From assembly GCA_934133005.1 (NCBI GenBank), contig CAKPAI010000004.1, forward strand, positions 1 to 64,000: a stretch of 64,000 nucleotides of DNA, in the 5' to 3' direction. Of the stretch, positions 40,293-47,627 are shown in pieces. The translations under genes were made by a program, and so were the position numbers. Under the pieces are notes generated by a model. It was not told where the DNA came from and did not search any database. It worked only from the letters and a program-made list of their open reading frames with translations. Source of the stretch: an uncultured Clostridia bacterium. Lineage in GTDB: Bacteria; Bacillota; Clostridia; TANB77; CAG-508. Every line of letters begins with the position of its first letter. Position 1 is the first letter of the stretch.

Positions 40293-40326
40293 GGGGATTC
40301 AGAGACTTCTGAATCCCCACGGTTTT
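40293..40326 (+). terminator. Cassette 1 terminator
   Basis: An 11-bp stem (GGGGATTCAGA/TCTGAATCCCC) with a 4-base loop, followed by ACGGTTTTT. It is GC-rich compared with native terminators. A smaller hairpin (AGTGTG/CACACT) lies just upstream at about 40265-40286. Confidence 0.85.
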
Positions 40327-40379
40327 TATATAAATAAAATGAATTCTAAAAATAAAAGTATACATAATTAGTAGAAAAC

Positions 40380-40435
40380 TTGAAAAAATATAAAAAAGAT
40401 GATATAATTAGGCTCTAAAAAGCCTCATAAGAGGC
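40380..40435 (+). promoter_or_regulatory. Cassette 2 promoter and leader hairpin
   Basis: TTGAAA (40380-40385), a 17-bp spacer, an extended -10 TGATATAAT (box 40403-40408) and hairpin GCCTCATAAGAGGC (40422-40435) before GAAAGGA. Nearly identical in layout to cassettes 1 and 3. Confidence 0.8.
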
Positions 40436-40456
40436 AAATGGAAAGGATGTATTTAT

Positions 40457-40900
40457 ATGTATGAAGAGGTTATTCGGCAGGTAATTATGTTGGGTGTAGC
40501 AATTCTGTTTACCTTTCTGATTACGAGATTGATTACAGTTCGGTCTTTTAGCAAGAAAATAACTAAAATCCGCAAGGAGAGAGACTCTCTAAGAGAAAAA
40601 AATGAAAAGGCAAATGAGGAGATAAAACGACTAAGAGAGGAACAAGGACAAATGGAAGGAGTTCAAGCAAAACTTGTTGATGGCCCCTTCGAGATAGAAG
40701 AAGGGGGAAAGATAAGATCTGATAATGCCTTTATTTCACGGTATGATGGCAAGTGGATAGTTTATCCTAAAGAGAGCATTACTCGAACAGAAAACGATAC
40801 CATTGTTATTTCATATGAAGAAGGAAAGTTGAGAAGAATGAAATTATACAAATACGTGGGTTCATTCAATGGGATGAACTTAAATCCAAAAAAGCAATGA
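40457..40900 (+). CDS. Island cassette protein B, membrane-anchored coiled coil, 147 aa
   Basis: A single N-terminal membrane span (about residues 8-25) is followed by a highly charged coiled coil (about 32-73, Lys/Arg/Glu heptads) and a C-terminal beta-rich domain (about 74-140, containing ISRYDGKWIVYPKE). No known domain is recognised. The topology resembles an envelope-tethered sensor or adaptor. Three CGG arginine codons occur in 147, against essentially none in native genes, supporting foreign origin. It has its own promoter, leader hairpin and terminator, and lies between the two paralogous cassette genes. Confidence 0.75.
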   Translation: MYEEVIRQVIMLGVAILFTFLITRLITVRSFSKKITKIRKERDSLREKNEKANEEIKRLREEQGQMEGVQAKLVDGPFEIEEGGKIRSDNAFISRYDGKWIVYPKESITRTENDTIVISYEEGKLRRMKLYKYVGSFNGMNLNPKKQ

Positions 40901-40910
40901 ATTGAATGCT

Positions 40911-40950
40911 AAAGCGAGCGGACTGGTGCGGTAGCACCGGCTCGCTTGCT
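40911..40950 (+). terminator. Cassette 2 terminator
   Basis: A GC-rich two-part hairpin: an outer GCGAGC/GCTCGC stem and an inner GGTGC/GCACC stem around GGTA. The T-run after it is weak (TTGCTTTA). Confidence 0.75.
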
Positions 40951-40977
40951 TTATGTTATATGTCAAAAGTATAGTAG

Positions 40978-41033
40978 TTGAAATAAAAGTAATTTTGTGG
41001 TATAATATAATGTAAGCTTGCATTAGCATGCAA
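40978..41033 (+). promoter_or_regulatory. Cassette 3 promoter and leader hairpin
   Basis: TTGAAA (40978-40983), a 17-bp spacer, an extended -10 TGGTATAAT (box 41001-41006) and hairpin TTGCAT-TAGC-ATGCAA (41018-41033) immediately before AAAGAAAGGGG. Confidence 0.8.
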
Positions 41034-41051
41034 AAGAAAGGGGCAGATTTT

Positions 41052-41597
41052 ATGATCAACATGAATGACCTCTGGTTCCGGTGGTCGGACCTGGAAGAAG
41101 CATTGGCTGAAGAATCCCCAGGGAGATACAGCAAAAGTGAAGTGAAGCTTATGACGATAACTATTAATTTTGTTAAGGCTTCTAAGGGCTATGAAGAAGC
41201 TGTGAAAGCAGCTTTGGAAGACCATTATCAAGTAGCTTTTCTTCCGGAGAGGTTTGAAGTCAAAGGCTTCAATATACGTAAAGGAAAAAACGTAACAATC
41301 ATAAAAGAGGAAGATGGCATTACGAAAGTTTTCCCAAACCCTGAAGAGGGATGCAAAGTCCAAGAGGGTATGGTAGAAGTACTGATGCCCAATCATCGGA
41401 CAAAGGTTTACCGCGTTCTAGTGGCCGAGGAGGGTTATATTGAAAGGCTCACTCAGAAACTGCTGGAAGTAGCAGCAAAGAGAGAGGAAAAAGAAGAACA
41501 GGAACTGGCTGCTGAAAAGGCAGCAAAGCAGGAAAGTGCTAAAAAACGTTCGGAGGCGTGGAAAAAGATCGTAAAAAAAGCAACTAAGTGTGGCTGA
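41052..41597 (+). CDS. Island cassette protein C, 181 aa (paralogue of the 154-aa protein)
   Basis: A soluble protein sharing the whole core of the 154-aa cassette protein (WFRWSDL, PGRY, EAVKAALED, RTKVYRVLVAEEGYIERLT) with an added Lys/Glu/Ala-rich C-terminal helix (about 145-181). An in-frame ATG at 41028 lies inside the leader hairpin and before the ribosome site AAAGGGG, so the ATG at 41052 is chosen. It uses CGG at least twice (WFRW and NHRTK). The function is unknown. Two diverged copies flanking a membrane protein suggest a small functional set acquired together. Confidence 0.8.
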   Translation: MINMNDLWFRWSDLEEALAEESPGRYSKSEVKLMTITINFVKASKGYEEAVKAALEDHYQVAFLPERFEVKGFNIRKGKNVTIIKEEDGITKVFPNPEEGCKVQEGMVEVLMPNHRTKVYRVLVAEEGYIERLTQKLLEVAAKREEKEEQELAAEKAAKQESAKKRSEAWKKIVKKATKCG

Positions 41598-41611
41598 TAG
41601 GCTACACGACC

Positions 41612-41641
41612 TGGGGCCCAGATTTTTCTGGGCCCCATACT
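41612..41641 (+). terminator. Cassette 3 terminator
   Basis: A perfect 11-bp GC-rich stem (TGGGGCCCAGA and complement) with a TTTT loop, followed by TACTTTT. It closes the foreign island just before tRNA-Ser(CGA). Confidence 0.85.
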
Positions 41642-41664
41642 TTTGGGTTATAATTATAAAAAGT

Positions 41665-41692
41665 TTGACATTTGAAATGAATTTGATATAAT
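41665..41692 (+). promoter_or_regulatory. tRNA-Ser(CGA) promoter
   Basis: TTGACA (41665-41670) and extended -10 TGATATAAT (box 41687-41692) with a 16-bp spacer, 18 bp before the tRNA. Confidence 0.85.
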
Positions 41693-41709
41693 ATAAAGCA
41701 TATAATTAA

Positions 41710-41802
41710 GGAGATGTATCGAAGTGGTCATAACGAGGCTGTCTCGAAAACAGTTAGCCAAGTAAAATTGGCCCGTGGGTTCGAATCCCACCGTCTCCGC
41801 CA
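41710..41802 (+). tRNA. tRNA-Ser(CGA)
   Basis: A class II tRNA with acceptor stem GGAGATG/CGTCTCC, a long variable arm, T-loop TTCGAAT and an encoded CCA. The anticodon loop CTCGAAA contains CGA and reads UCG. A longer open frame runs through it into the next gene, but that is fortuitous. tRNA genes are common integration sites, and the foreign cassettes end just upstream. Confidence 0.95.
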
Positions 41803-41839
41803 TAAAACGAATGAACAAATATTTTTGTTGGAGGAAATA

Positions 41840-42592
41840 GTGAGAAATATAAGTGAAAAAACAAAGGATAAGTTAAAATTAAGCTTTGCATTAGGTTCTC
41901 TTTTAATTATTCTAATATTTGTATGTATAATAATTATAAATTACCAAGTACAAGGTGAGAAAAATATGCCATATAGATTATCAAAAATAACGGTAATAAG
42001 TACAGCTGAAGGTGTACAGAATGAAGATGCAGAAGAAAATGCAAAATGGAATTTGAATGTATATCAAAATAATGATATATATTTCTTTATAGATAAAGCG
42101 AATGAAGATGTAACTGAAACAATAGAAAGAGTAACAATATCAAATATAAAAGTTATAGCATTCCCTGAAGTTGGAGAGATAGAAAAGTATATGCCTAGCA
42201 GTGAAGATGGAAGAACTTTTCAGACTAAGTCAGAATATTTAGTTGGAGATAGTTTAACATATGAAGGTGGTGCTAGTAGTTCTAGCAAAGAATTAACCAT
42301 CGGAAATAAAGGTGGTTCAATGGTATTTAGATTATCAAATACTAAAATAGGAAGATATGTATCTGCTGAAGGTGATGAAATTAAACATGATGGAAGCTTA
42401 ATAACTAAATTGGGATATACAGAGAAAAATATTGCATTTGACGTTAATTTTGATTTAGTGATAGAAATTGAAGGAATAAAATATAAAACTAATATTAGTT
42501 TAAGTTTGCCATGTGATGGATTGTGCGAATATGGAACGTCAAGTAAAGAAATAACTAATACGGGTGATATAATTTTTAAAAGAACCAGATAA
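41840..42592 (+). CDS. Membrane-anchored hypothetical protein, 250 aa
   Basis: Starts at GTG 41840 behind GGAGG (41830-41834); the open frame upstream overlaps the tRNA and is not coding. One membrane span (about residues 13-33) is followed by an extracytoplasmic domain rich in beta strands (VTISNIKVIAFP, GGASSSSKELTIGNKGGSMVFRLS). Short Ser/Gly-rich linkers and the ending EYGTSSKEITNTGDIIFKR suggest a structural or envelope protein. I recognise no family. It has native codon use and is followed by the SRP RNA promoter. Confidence 0.75.
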   Translation: MRNISEKTKDKLKLSFALGSLLIILIFVCIIIINYQVQGEKNMPYRLSKITVISTAEGVQNEDAEENAKWNLNVYQNNDIYFFIDKANEDVTETIERVTISNIKVIAFPEVGEIEKYMPSSEDGRTFQTKSEYLVGDSLTYEGGASSSSKELTIGNKGGSMVFRLSNTKIGRYVSAEGDEIKHDGSLITKLGYTEKNIAFDVNFDLVIEIEGIKYKTNISLSLPCDGLCEYGTSSKEITNTGDIIFKRTR

Positions 42593-42608
42593 ATATTTAC
42601 TAAATATC

Positions 42609-42637
42609 TTGTAAAACTTAATAAAATAATATATAAT
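42609..42637 (+). promoter_or_regulatory. SRP RNA promoter
   Basis: TTGTAA (42609-42614), a 17-bp spacer and TATAAT (42632-42637), about 15 bp before the start of the SRP RNA stem. Confidence 0.8.
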
Positions 42638-42651
42638 GCAAAAGGTATGAG

Positions 42652-42775
42652 ACATTTTAACTTTTGTATGGAGAGCACTCCGATAGAAAACTATGAACCT
42701 TGTCAGGTCCGGAAGGAAGCAGCAATAAGTAGAAAATTTTTATGTGGAGTACTTTCCATAGAAAAGTTAAAATGT
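42652..42775 (+). ncRNA. ffs: Signal recognition particle RNA (4.5S-like)
   Basis: The Ffh-binding hallmark is present: GTCAGGTCC, the GGAA tetraloop region and AAGCAGCA at about 42696-42723. Flanking arms (ACATTTTAACTTTT... and ...AAAAGTTAAAATGT) pair to give one long hairpin of about 124 nt, so this is the short form without an Alu domain. It lies directly upstream of dnaX, the conserved position in Firmicutes. Confidence 0.93.
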
Positions 42776-42821
42776 TTTAATTTTACATAAAAGTAAAACT
42801 GACTTCCAAGGGGGGAGAAAA

Positions 42822-44456
42822 TTGGAATACACAGCTTTATACAGAAGATTTAGACCAACAAGATTTGATGAGGTTGTTGGTCAGGAACATATAGTTAAAA
42901 CTTTAAAAAATGAAATTATAAATGACAGAATAGGGCATGCATATTTATTTAATGGAGGAAGAGGAACAGGAAAAACTTCTTGTGCAAAAATCCTTGCGAG
43001 GGCTGTAAATTGTTTAAATCCTAAAGATGGAGAACCATGTAATGAATGTGAAATTTGTAAAGCAGCTTTAGATGGCTCTCTTACTGATGTTGTAGAAATG
43101 GATGCTGCATCTAACAATAGTGTTGATGATATTAGGGCTATTAGAGATGAAGTAAACTTTTTACCAACACTTGCAAAGTACAGAGTATATATAATTGATG
43201 AGGTACATATGCTATCAACAGGAGCATTTAATGCTTTGTTAAAAACATTAGAAGAGCCACCAGCACATGTTAAGTTCATTTTAGCAACAACTGAACCTCA
43301 AAAATTGCCAACTACTATCTTATCAAGATGTCAAAGATTTGACTTTAAAAAGATTTCTGCAAACAATATAGAAAAAAGATTAGATTTTGTTTGTGAAGAA
43401 AGTAAAATAGATATTACGAAAGAGGCTAAAAAATTAATTGCAATACTTGCGGAAGGTGCAATGAGAGATGCATTAAGCATTCTTGAAAGATGTATGCAAG
43501 AAGATGGAAAAATAACTGAAGACCTAGTAAAAGATTTGGTTGGAATACCAAAAACAGAAAGTATAAATAAATTAACTGAAGATATAATAGAACAAAATAC
43601 AATTGAGGCTATGAAATGTATAGATGAAGTTGTTGAGCAAGGAAAAGATATATCAAATTATCTATGGGAAATAATCAAGTATATAAAAGATATTCTAATA
43701 TATAAGACAGGTACTAAGTTAGAAATTTATTCAGAGAATGAAATTGCACAAATAAAAGAATTAGCAGATAAAACAACCAAGGAAAGACTAATAAATATCA
43801 TTTATGAATTATCAAATTTACAAAACGATATGAAATGGTCATCTCAAAAACTTATAATGTTTCAAGTTGGAATTATAAAACTTTGTACAAGTGTTATAAA
43901 TAATACATCTTTTACAAGCATGGAAAATATTCAAACATCAACATTAAATAATAAAGAAATAGAAACCTTAAATTATAAAATAAATAGACTAGAAAAACAA
44001 TTAACAAATATGCAAAATGGAGTCGCCTTTTCCACATCTTCTGCACAAAAAGTGGATAACTTAAATGAAAAAACAAATATTCCTGTGCCTAAAGCAGAGG
44101 TAAAAAAAGCAGAAACAGTTAAACTTGGGGAGGAAGTTCCCAATTGGTCTAATATAGTAGAGGGACTTAAGAATGATGGAAAGATTAGTTTGTATACAAA
44201 TTTGCTAAATTCGCAAGCACATACGATAAATGACATGACTGTTGGAATTAAATTTAAAAAAGGACTCACAACATTTGGAAAGAAGATAATAGAAATGCCA
44301 GAAAACATGAGTGAGATAACAAAACAAGTGTCTTTGGAAATGGGAAAACGAATGAGAGTTGTTTTAATAGATAATAATGATGAAATTGCAAAAGGTAATG
44401 ATAATTTTGCAGATTTGACAAAAGGTATAGATATGCCAATAAACATAATTGATTAA
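42822..44456 (+). CDS. dnaX: DNA polymerase III gamma/tau subunit
   Basis: DnaX is the clamp-loader ATPase. The 544-aa protein starts at TTG 42822 behind GGGGGGAG. Walker A GGRGTGKTS lies at about residues 46-54, a four-cysteine zinc module (C-x8-C-x2-C-x2-C, about 64-79), the DEVHML Walker B box, and the SRC arginine finger further on. The C-terminal tau region begins around 370. A run of seven A at 44102-44108 (GTA AAA AAA GCA) with a -1-frame TAA at 44120-44122 could yield a 433-aa gamma-like form. The gene overlaps the surrounding SRP RNA-dnaX-ybaB-recR order typical of Firmicutes. Confidence 0.96.
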   Translation: MEYTALYRRFRPTRFDEVVGQEHIVKTLKNEIINDRIGHAYLFNGGRGTGKTSCAKILARAVNCLNPKDGEPCNECEICKAALDGSLTDVVEMDAASNNSVDDIRAIRDEVNFLPTLAKYRVYIIDEVHMLSTGAFNALLKTLEEPPAHVKFILATTEPQKLPTTILSRCQRFDFKKISANNIEKRLDFVCEESKIDITKEAKKLIAILAEGAMRDALSILERCMQEDGKITEDLVKDLVGIPKTESINKLTEDIIEQNTIEAMKCIDEVVEQGKDISNYLWEIIKYIKDILIYKTGTKLEIYSENEIAQIKELADKTTKERLINIIYELSNLQNDMKWSSQKLIMFQVGIIKLCTSVINNTSFTSMENIQTSTLNNKEIETLNYKINRLEKQLTNMQNGVAFSTSSAQKVDNLNEKTNIPVPKAEVKKAETVKLGEEVPNWSNIVEGLKNDGKISLYTNLLNSQAHTINDMTVGIKFKKGLTTFGKKIIEMPENMSEITKQVSLEMGKRMRVVLIDNNDEIAKGNDNFADLTKGIDMPINIID

Positions 44457-44469
44457 GGAGGAAAATAAA

Positions 44470-44811
44470 ATGTCAAAAAGAGGCGGATTTCCAGGAATGG
44501 GAGGATTTGGAGGAATGAATCTAAATCAACTTATGAAGGAAGCAAAAAAAATGCAAGCAGATATGGAAAAATCTCAAGAAGAACTAGGGGAGAAAGAGTT
44601 TATAGCATCTGCTGGAGGGGAAGCAATTGTTGTTAAAGTTTCTGGAAAAAAAGAGATAAAAGAACTAAAAATAAAGAAAGATGTTGTAGATCCAGAAGAT
44701 GTAGAAATGTTAGAAGATTTAATAACTACTTGCATAAATAATGCACTAAAACAAGTAGATGAGGCACAAGCACAATCTTTAGGAAAGTATAATATTCCTG
44801 GACTAATGTAG
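44470..44811 (+). CDS. ybaB: Nucleoid-associated protein YbaB/EbfC
   Basis: A 113-aa DNA-binding protein of the YbaB/EbfC family. The start ATG 44470 follows AAGGAGG, which overlaps the dnaX stop codon, so the two are coupled. The Gly/Met-rich N-terminus (GGFPGMGGFGGMNLNQLMKEA) and the core AKKMQADMEKSQEEL, then VVKVSGKKEIKELKI, are typical. It lies between dnaX and recR, as expected. Confidence 0.95.
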   Translation: MSKRGGFPGMGGFGGMNLNQLMKEAKKMQADMEKSQEELGEKEFIASAGGEAIVVKVSGKKEIKELKIKKDVVDPEDVEMLEDLITTCINNALKQVDEAQAQSLGKYNIPGLM

Positions 44812-44817
44812 TAAATA

Positions 44818-44849
44818 AAAAACTTAGTATTTAAGATACTAAGTTTTTA
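44818..44849 (+). terminator. Hairpin between ybaB and recR
   Basis: AACTTAGTAT and complement around a 5-base loop with flanking A- and T-runs. It probably ends or attenuates the dnaX-ybaB transcript ahead of recR. Confidence 0.75.
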
Positions 44850-44866
44850 TAAAATAGGAGAAATGT

Positions 44867-45466
44867 ATGTCATATTATTCACCATCAATAGAAAAACTAA
44901 TAGAAAGTTTTGAAAAGTTACCAAGTATAGGAAATAAAACAGCGGCAAGACTTGCTTTTTATATCCTAAATGCTTCAGAACAAGAAACAAATGAATTTAT
45001 TTCAAGTATACAAAATGCTAAAAAAAATCTGAAATATTGTTCAAAGTGTTTTAATATTACTGATACAGATCCTTGTCCTATTTGTTCGAATTCTACAAGA
45101 GATCAATCTGTTATTTGTGTAGTAGAAGATGTAAGAGATGTTGTTGCAATGGAAAAAACACATGAATTTAAAGGTGTTTATCATGTACTTCATGGCTCGA
45201 TTTCACCAATGAATGGAATTGGCCCGGATAATATAAAGATTAAAGAATTACTCGCAAGACTTATGGACGGAAGTGTTAAAGAAGTAATTTTAGCGACTAA
45301 TCCAAGAGTTGAAGGAGAAGCTACAGCAATGTATTTGTCAAAAATAATAAAACCTTTGGGAATAAAAGTTACGAGAATAGCACATGGAATTCCTGTAGGA
45401 GGAGACTTGGAATATACAGATGAAGTAACATTAAGTAGAGCTCTAGAGGGAAGGGTTCAATTATAA
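44867..45466 (+). CDS. recR: Recombination protein RecR
   Basis: RecR works with RecO and RecF to load RecA at DNA gaps. The 199-aa protein shows the N-terminal helix-hairpin-helix ([14 protein letters not shown], about 17-30), the zinc finger CSKC..C..C (about 57-72), the TOPRIM domain starting VVEDVRDV and the C-terminal [27 protein letters not shown]. recF is also present near the origin. Confidence 0.97.
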   Translation: MSYYSPSIEKLIESFEKLPSIGNKTAARLAFYILNASEQETNEFISSIQNAKKNLKYCSKCFNITDTDPCPICSNSTRDQSVICVVEDVRDVVAMEKTHEFKGVYHVLHGSISPMNGIGPDNIKIKELLARLMDGSVKEVILATNPRVEGEATAMYLSKIIKPLGIKVTRIAHGIPVGGDLEYTDEVTLSRALEGRVQL

Positions 45467-45469
45467 AAT

Positions 45470-45510
45470 GGAGAAATAGACATTGTATAACCTACAATGT
45501 CTATTTCTCC
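45470..45510. terminator. Perfect 18-bp hairpin between recR and the M41 gene
   Basis: The arm at 45470-45487 (GGAGAAATAGACATTGTA) is perfectly repeated inverted at 45493-45510, with a 5-base loop. No T-run follows on either strand. It separates convergent genes and could act as a bidirectional stop or RNA-end protector. Confidence 0.8.
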
Positions 45511-45516
45511 ACTTAA

Positions 45517-46224
45517 TCAAGATTTGTATTGTCTAAAAATTTTATCCAAATCACTTTCTGTAAGCGTATGCTTTTTAATCAGTTCTTGAGCAACAATGTT
45601 TACTAATTCTTCATTTTGAGATAGAGTTTTTTCAGCTATGCTTAAAGCTTCTTTTAAAATCCTTTGAATTTCTGAACTTGCTTGATTTGCAAGCTCATCG
45701 CCAAGCAAGAAAATATCGACGCCTCCATCTGAATCTGTGAATGATATGGGACCAATTTTGTCTGACATCCCATAGAGCAAAACTAAATTTTGTGCTTTAG
45801 ATGAAGCATGTGCTAAATCGACACGACAACCACTAGAAGGAGATCCAAATTTTTGTTTTTCGATTACATAGCCACCAAAATCACAAGCTATGTTATTCCG
45901 AATTTCATTCAAATCATCATCTTGGGATATTCTTCGAAAATGAGTTAACCCAAGAGCTGAAGTACGATCAGTATCACAAATTTCAACTTTTGAAACGATT
46001 TGATTTTTTAGCAGAAGTCTTCCTACTACTGTGTGACCTGCTTCATGAAAAGCAGTATTTTCAATGTCTTTTTGAGATAAATTCTTTTTATGAAATATAA
46101 TCTTTGGCATTCCTCCATCAGAAATCTTTTTTGCTATAATTACTCCTAATGCACAACTAAATGAAATTAAGAAAGTAAGACTTGCAACCAATAATACAGA
46201 ATTAAACAAAACATATAAGCTCAT
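45517..46224 (-). CDS. Stand-alone M41 (FtsH-type) membrane metalloprotease
   Basis: A 235-aa protein with one N-terminal membrane span (about 6-31) joined directly to an FtsH-like peptidase M41 domain. The zinc motif HEAGH lies at 60-64 and the third ligand region, SSGCRVDLAHA, has Asp at about 136; LYGMSDKIGPISF follows. The AAA+ unfoldase domain of FtsH is entirely absent, so it cannot unfold substrates alone. It may cleave exposed loops or work with a separate ATPase. ATG follows CTAGGAGG. Arg109 is encoded by CGG, and CGA and CGT also appear, unlike native genes, suggesting acquisition. It has its own promoter, leader hairpin and flanking terminator. Confidence 0.9.
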   Translation of the reverse strand: MSLYVLFNSVLLVASLTFLISFSCALGVIIAKKISDGGMPKIIFHKKNLSQKDIENTAFHEAGHTVVGRLLLKNQIVSKVEICDTDRTSALGLTHFRRISQDDDLNEIRNNIACDFGGYVIEKQKFGSPSSGCRVDLAHASSKAQNLVLLYGMSDKIGPISFTDSDGGVDIFLLGDELANQASSEIQRILKEALSIAEKTLSQNEELVNIVAQELIKKHTLTESDLDKIFRQYKS

Positions 46225-46306
46225 ATTTGCCTCCTAGTTATTACTCAGAGACAAATCAATGCCTCTGAAAAGTGTTTCAAGGCATTAATATTTTTAATGC
46301 AAATAA

Positions 46307-46335
46307 ATTATAACATAATATAGGCTTAAAATCAA
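46307..46335 (-). promoter_or_regulatory. Promoter of the M41 gene
   Basis: On the minus strand TTGATT (46335-46330), a 17-bp spacer and TATAAT (46312-46307). The leader holds an AATGCC...GGCATT hairpin (46258-46287 region) before AGGAGG, the same design as the island cassettes. Confidence 0.8.
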
Positions 46336-46336
46336 T

Positions 46337-47467
46337 CTATGCCAGTATTATGTTACAAATATCAGCTGTAGAATTTTTCTTAGCGAGTAATTTTGTATTT
46401 ACTTTCATTTCATGTAATTTTTTATCATCGAGTAGTAAATTTTTTATAATAGTTAAATAATCATCATTTTTCTTAATCCAAACAGCTACTCCAGCATTTT
46501 CTAAAAATTGTGCGTTTTCTTCTTCTTGACCTGGAATTGGGTTTATTGCAATGATTGGAAGTCCAGAGGCTAAACTTTCTGTAGTAGTCAAACCACCAGG
46601 TTTTGTAACTACCAAATCAGAAATACTCATAAGTTCAGGAACTTGGTTAGTAAAACCAAGAACTAATACTTTATCTTCTGCTTTTTCTTCTTTTACTAAA
46701 ATTTCAAATTCATCTTTCATTTTCTCATTTTTTCCTGCTATTGCAACAATTTGATAAAGAGTTCCTAAGTTTTGAATGAAAGCTTTTAAAATCTTTAAAG
46801 TTTTTTCTCTACCTAATCCAAATTCACCACCGCCAAAAAAGATAATAACTTTTTTTTCTGGATTAAGTAAAAAATTTTCCATAATAGTTTTCTTATTATA
46901 ATGCTTTAAAAATCTATTTGAAAGAGGAATACCCGTAGCAAATATTTTAGATTCTGGAATATTATTGCTAATTGATATTTCTTGTTTCATCTTTTCGTGA
47001 GAAACGAATATATAGTCTGTATATTCATTGCCAACGAGCCATTGTTCATGAGGAGCAAAATCAGTCATGATAGTAGCAAGCTTGCAAGAGGTAAGATTTT
47101 TTTGTTTTAAATAGCTTACCATTTGACTTCCAAATGGATGAGTAGAAATTACAATATCAGGATGGTATTCATTTAATAAACATAAAAGTTTTTTAGCCAT
47201 AAGTTTATTAGAGGCATTACTTATATGTGCGAGAGGCCCCTTCTGTGAATGACTATATACTTCACCCCAAGCCCAAGGAAATTTTTTTGCCATTTCTTTA
47301 TAGGCAGTAGTTGAAATTTTATTTATTGGTTTATTAACATATAACATGCAATCAACTAATTTTGTTTCATAGTCAGTATAGTTTTCATCAATATATTGCT
47401 TTATGGAATTAGCAGCAGATAAATGCCCACCACCATAAGATGCATAAAATATTAAAATCTTTTTCAT
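46337..47467 (-). CDS. Diacylglycerol glycosyltransferase/MGDG-synthase-like GT28
   Basis: A 376-aa glycosyltransferase resembling UgtP and plant-type MGDG synthases, which transfer sugar from a UDP-sugar to diacylglycerol for glycolipids. The N-terminal ASYGGGHLSAANSI motif (about 8-21), the central FFGGGEFG (about 211-218) and the C-terminal nucleotide-sugar site VVTKPGGLTTTESLA (about 287-301) are clear. ATG 47467 follows GGAGAAAT; a TTG four codons upstream overlaps that site. It may use UDP-glucose made by the 35-38 kb operon. An UDP-GlcNAc-using MurG-like activity cannot be excluded by eye. Confidence 0.9.
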   Translation of the reverse strand: MKKILIFYASYGGGHLSAANSIKQYIDENYTDYETKLVDCMLYVNKPINKISTTAYKEMAKKFPWAWGEVYSHSQKGPLAHISNASNKLMAKKLLCLLNEYHPDIVISTHPFGSQMVSYLKQKNLTSCKLATIMTDFAPHEQWLVGNEYTDYIFVSHEKMKQEISISNNIPESKIFATGIPLSNRFLKHYNKKTIMENFLLNPEKKVIIFFGGGEFGLGREKTLKILKAFIQNLGTLYQIVAIAGKNEKMKDEFEILVKEEKAEDKVLVLGFTNQVPELMSISDLVVTKPGGLTTTESLASGLPIIAINPIPGQEEENAQFLENAGVAVWIKKNDDYLTIIKNLLLDDKKLHEMKVNTKLLAKKNSTADICNIILA

Positions 47468-47627
47468 ATATTTCTCCAAAATAATTTTTTTTTCTACATT
47501 TTAACATATAAAAAACAAAATTAAAAGATAAAAACTTATTTGTATAAAATTTAGAAAAAGATTTCATAATAATAGAAAAATAGAAATAAATTGAAAGGGC
47601 TAAAAGGATTAGCATAAGGTAAAAAAG

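Noticed and set aside
41710..41802. tRNA-Ser(CGA) as an attachment site of the cassette island
   Set aside because: No integrase and no duplicated tRNA 3' end was found on the far side of the island.
41714..41839. Open frame extending the 250-aa membrane protein upstream into tRNA-Ser(CGA)
   Set aside because: The extension translates tRNA sequence; GGAGG at 41830 and GTG at 41840 give a proper start.
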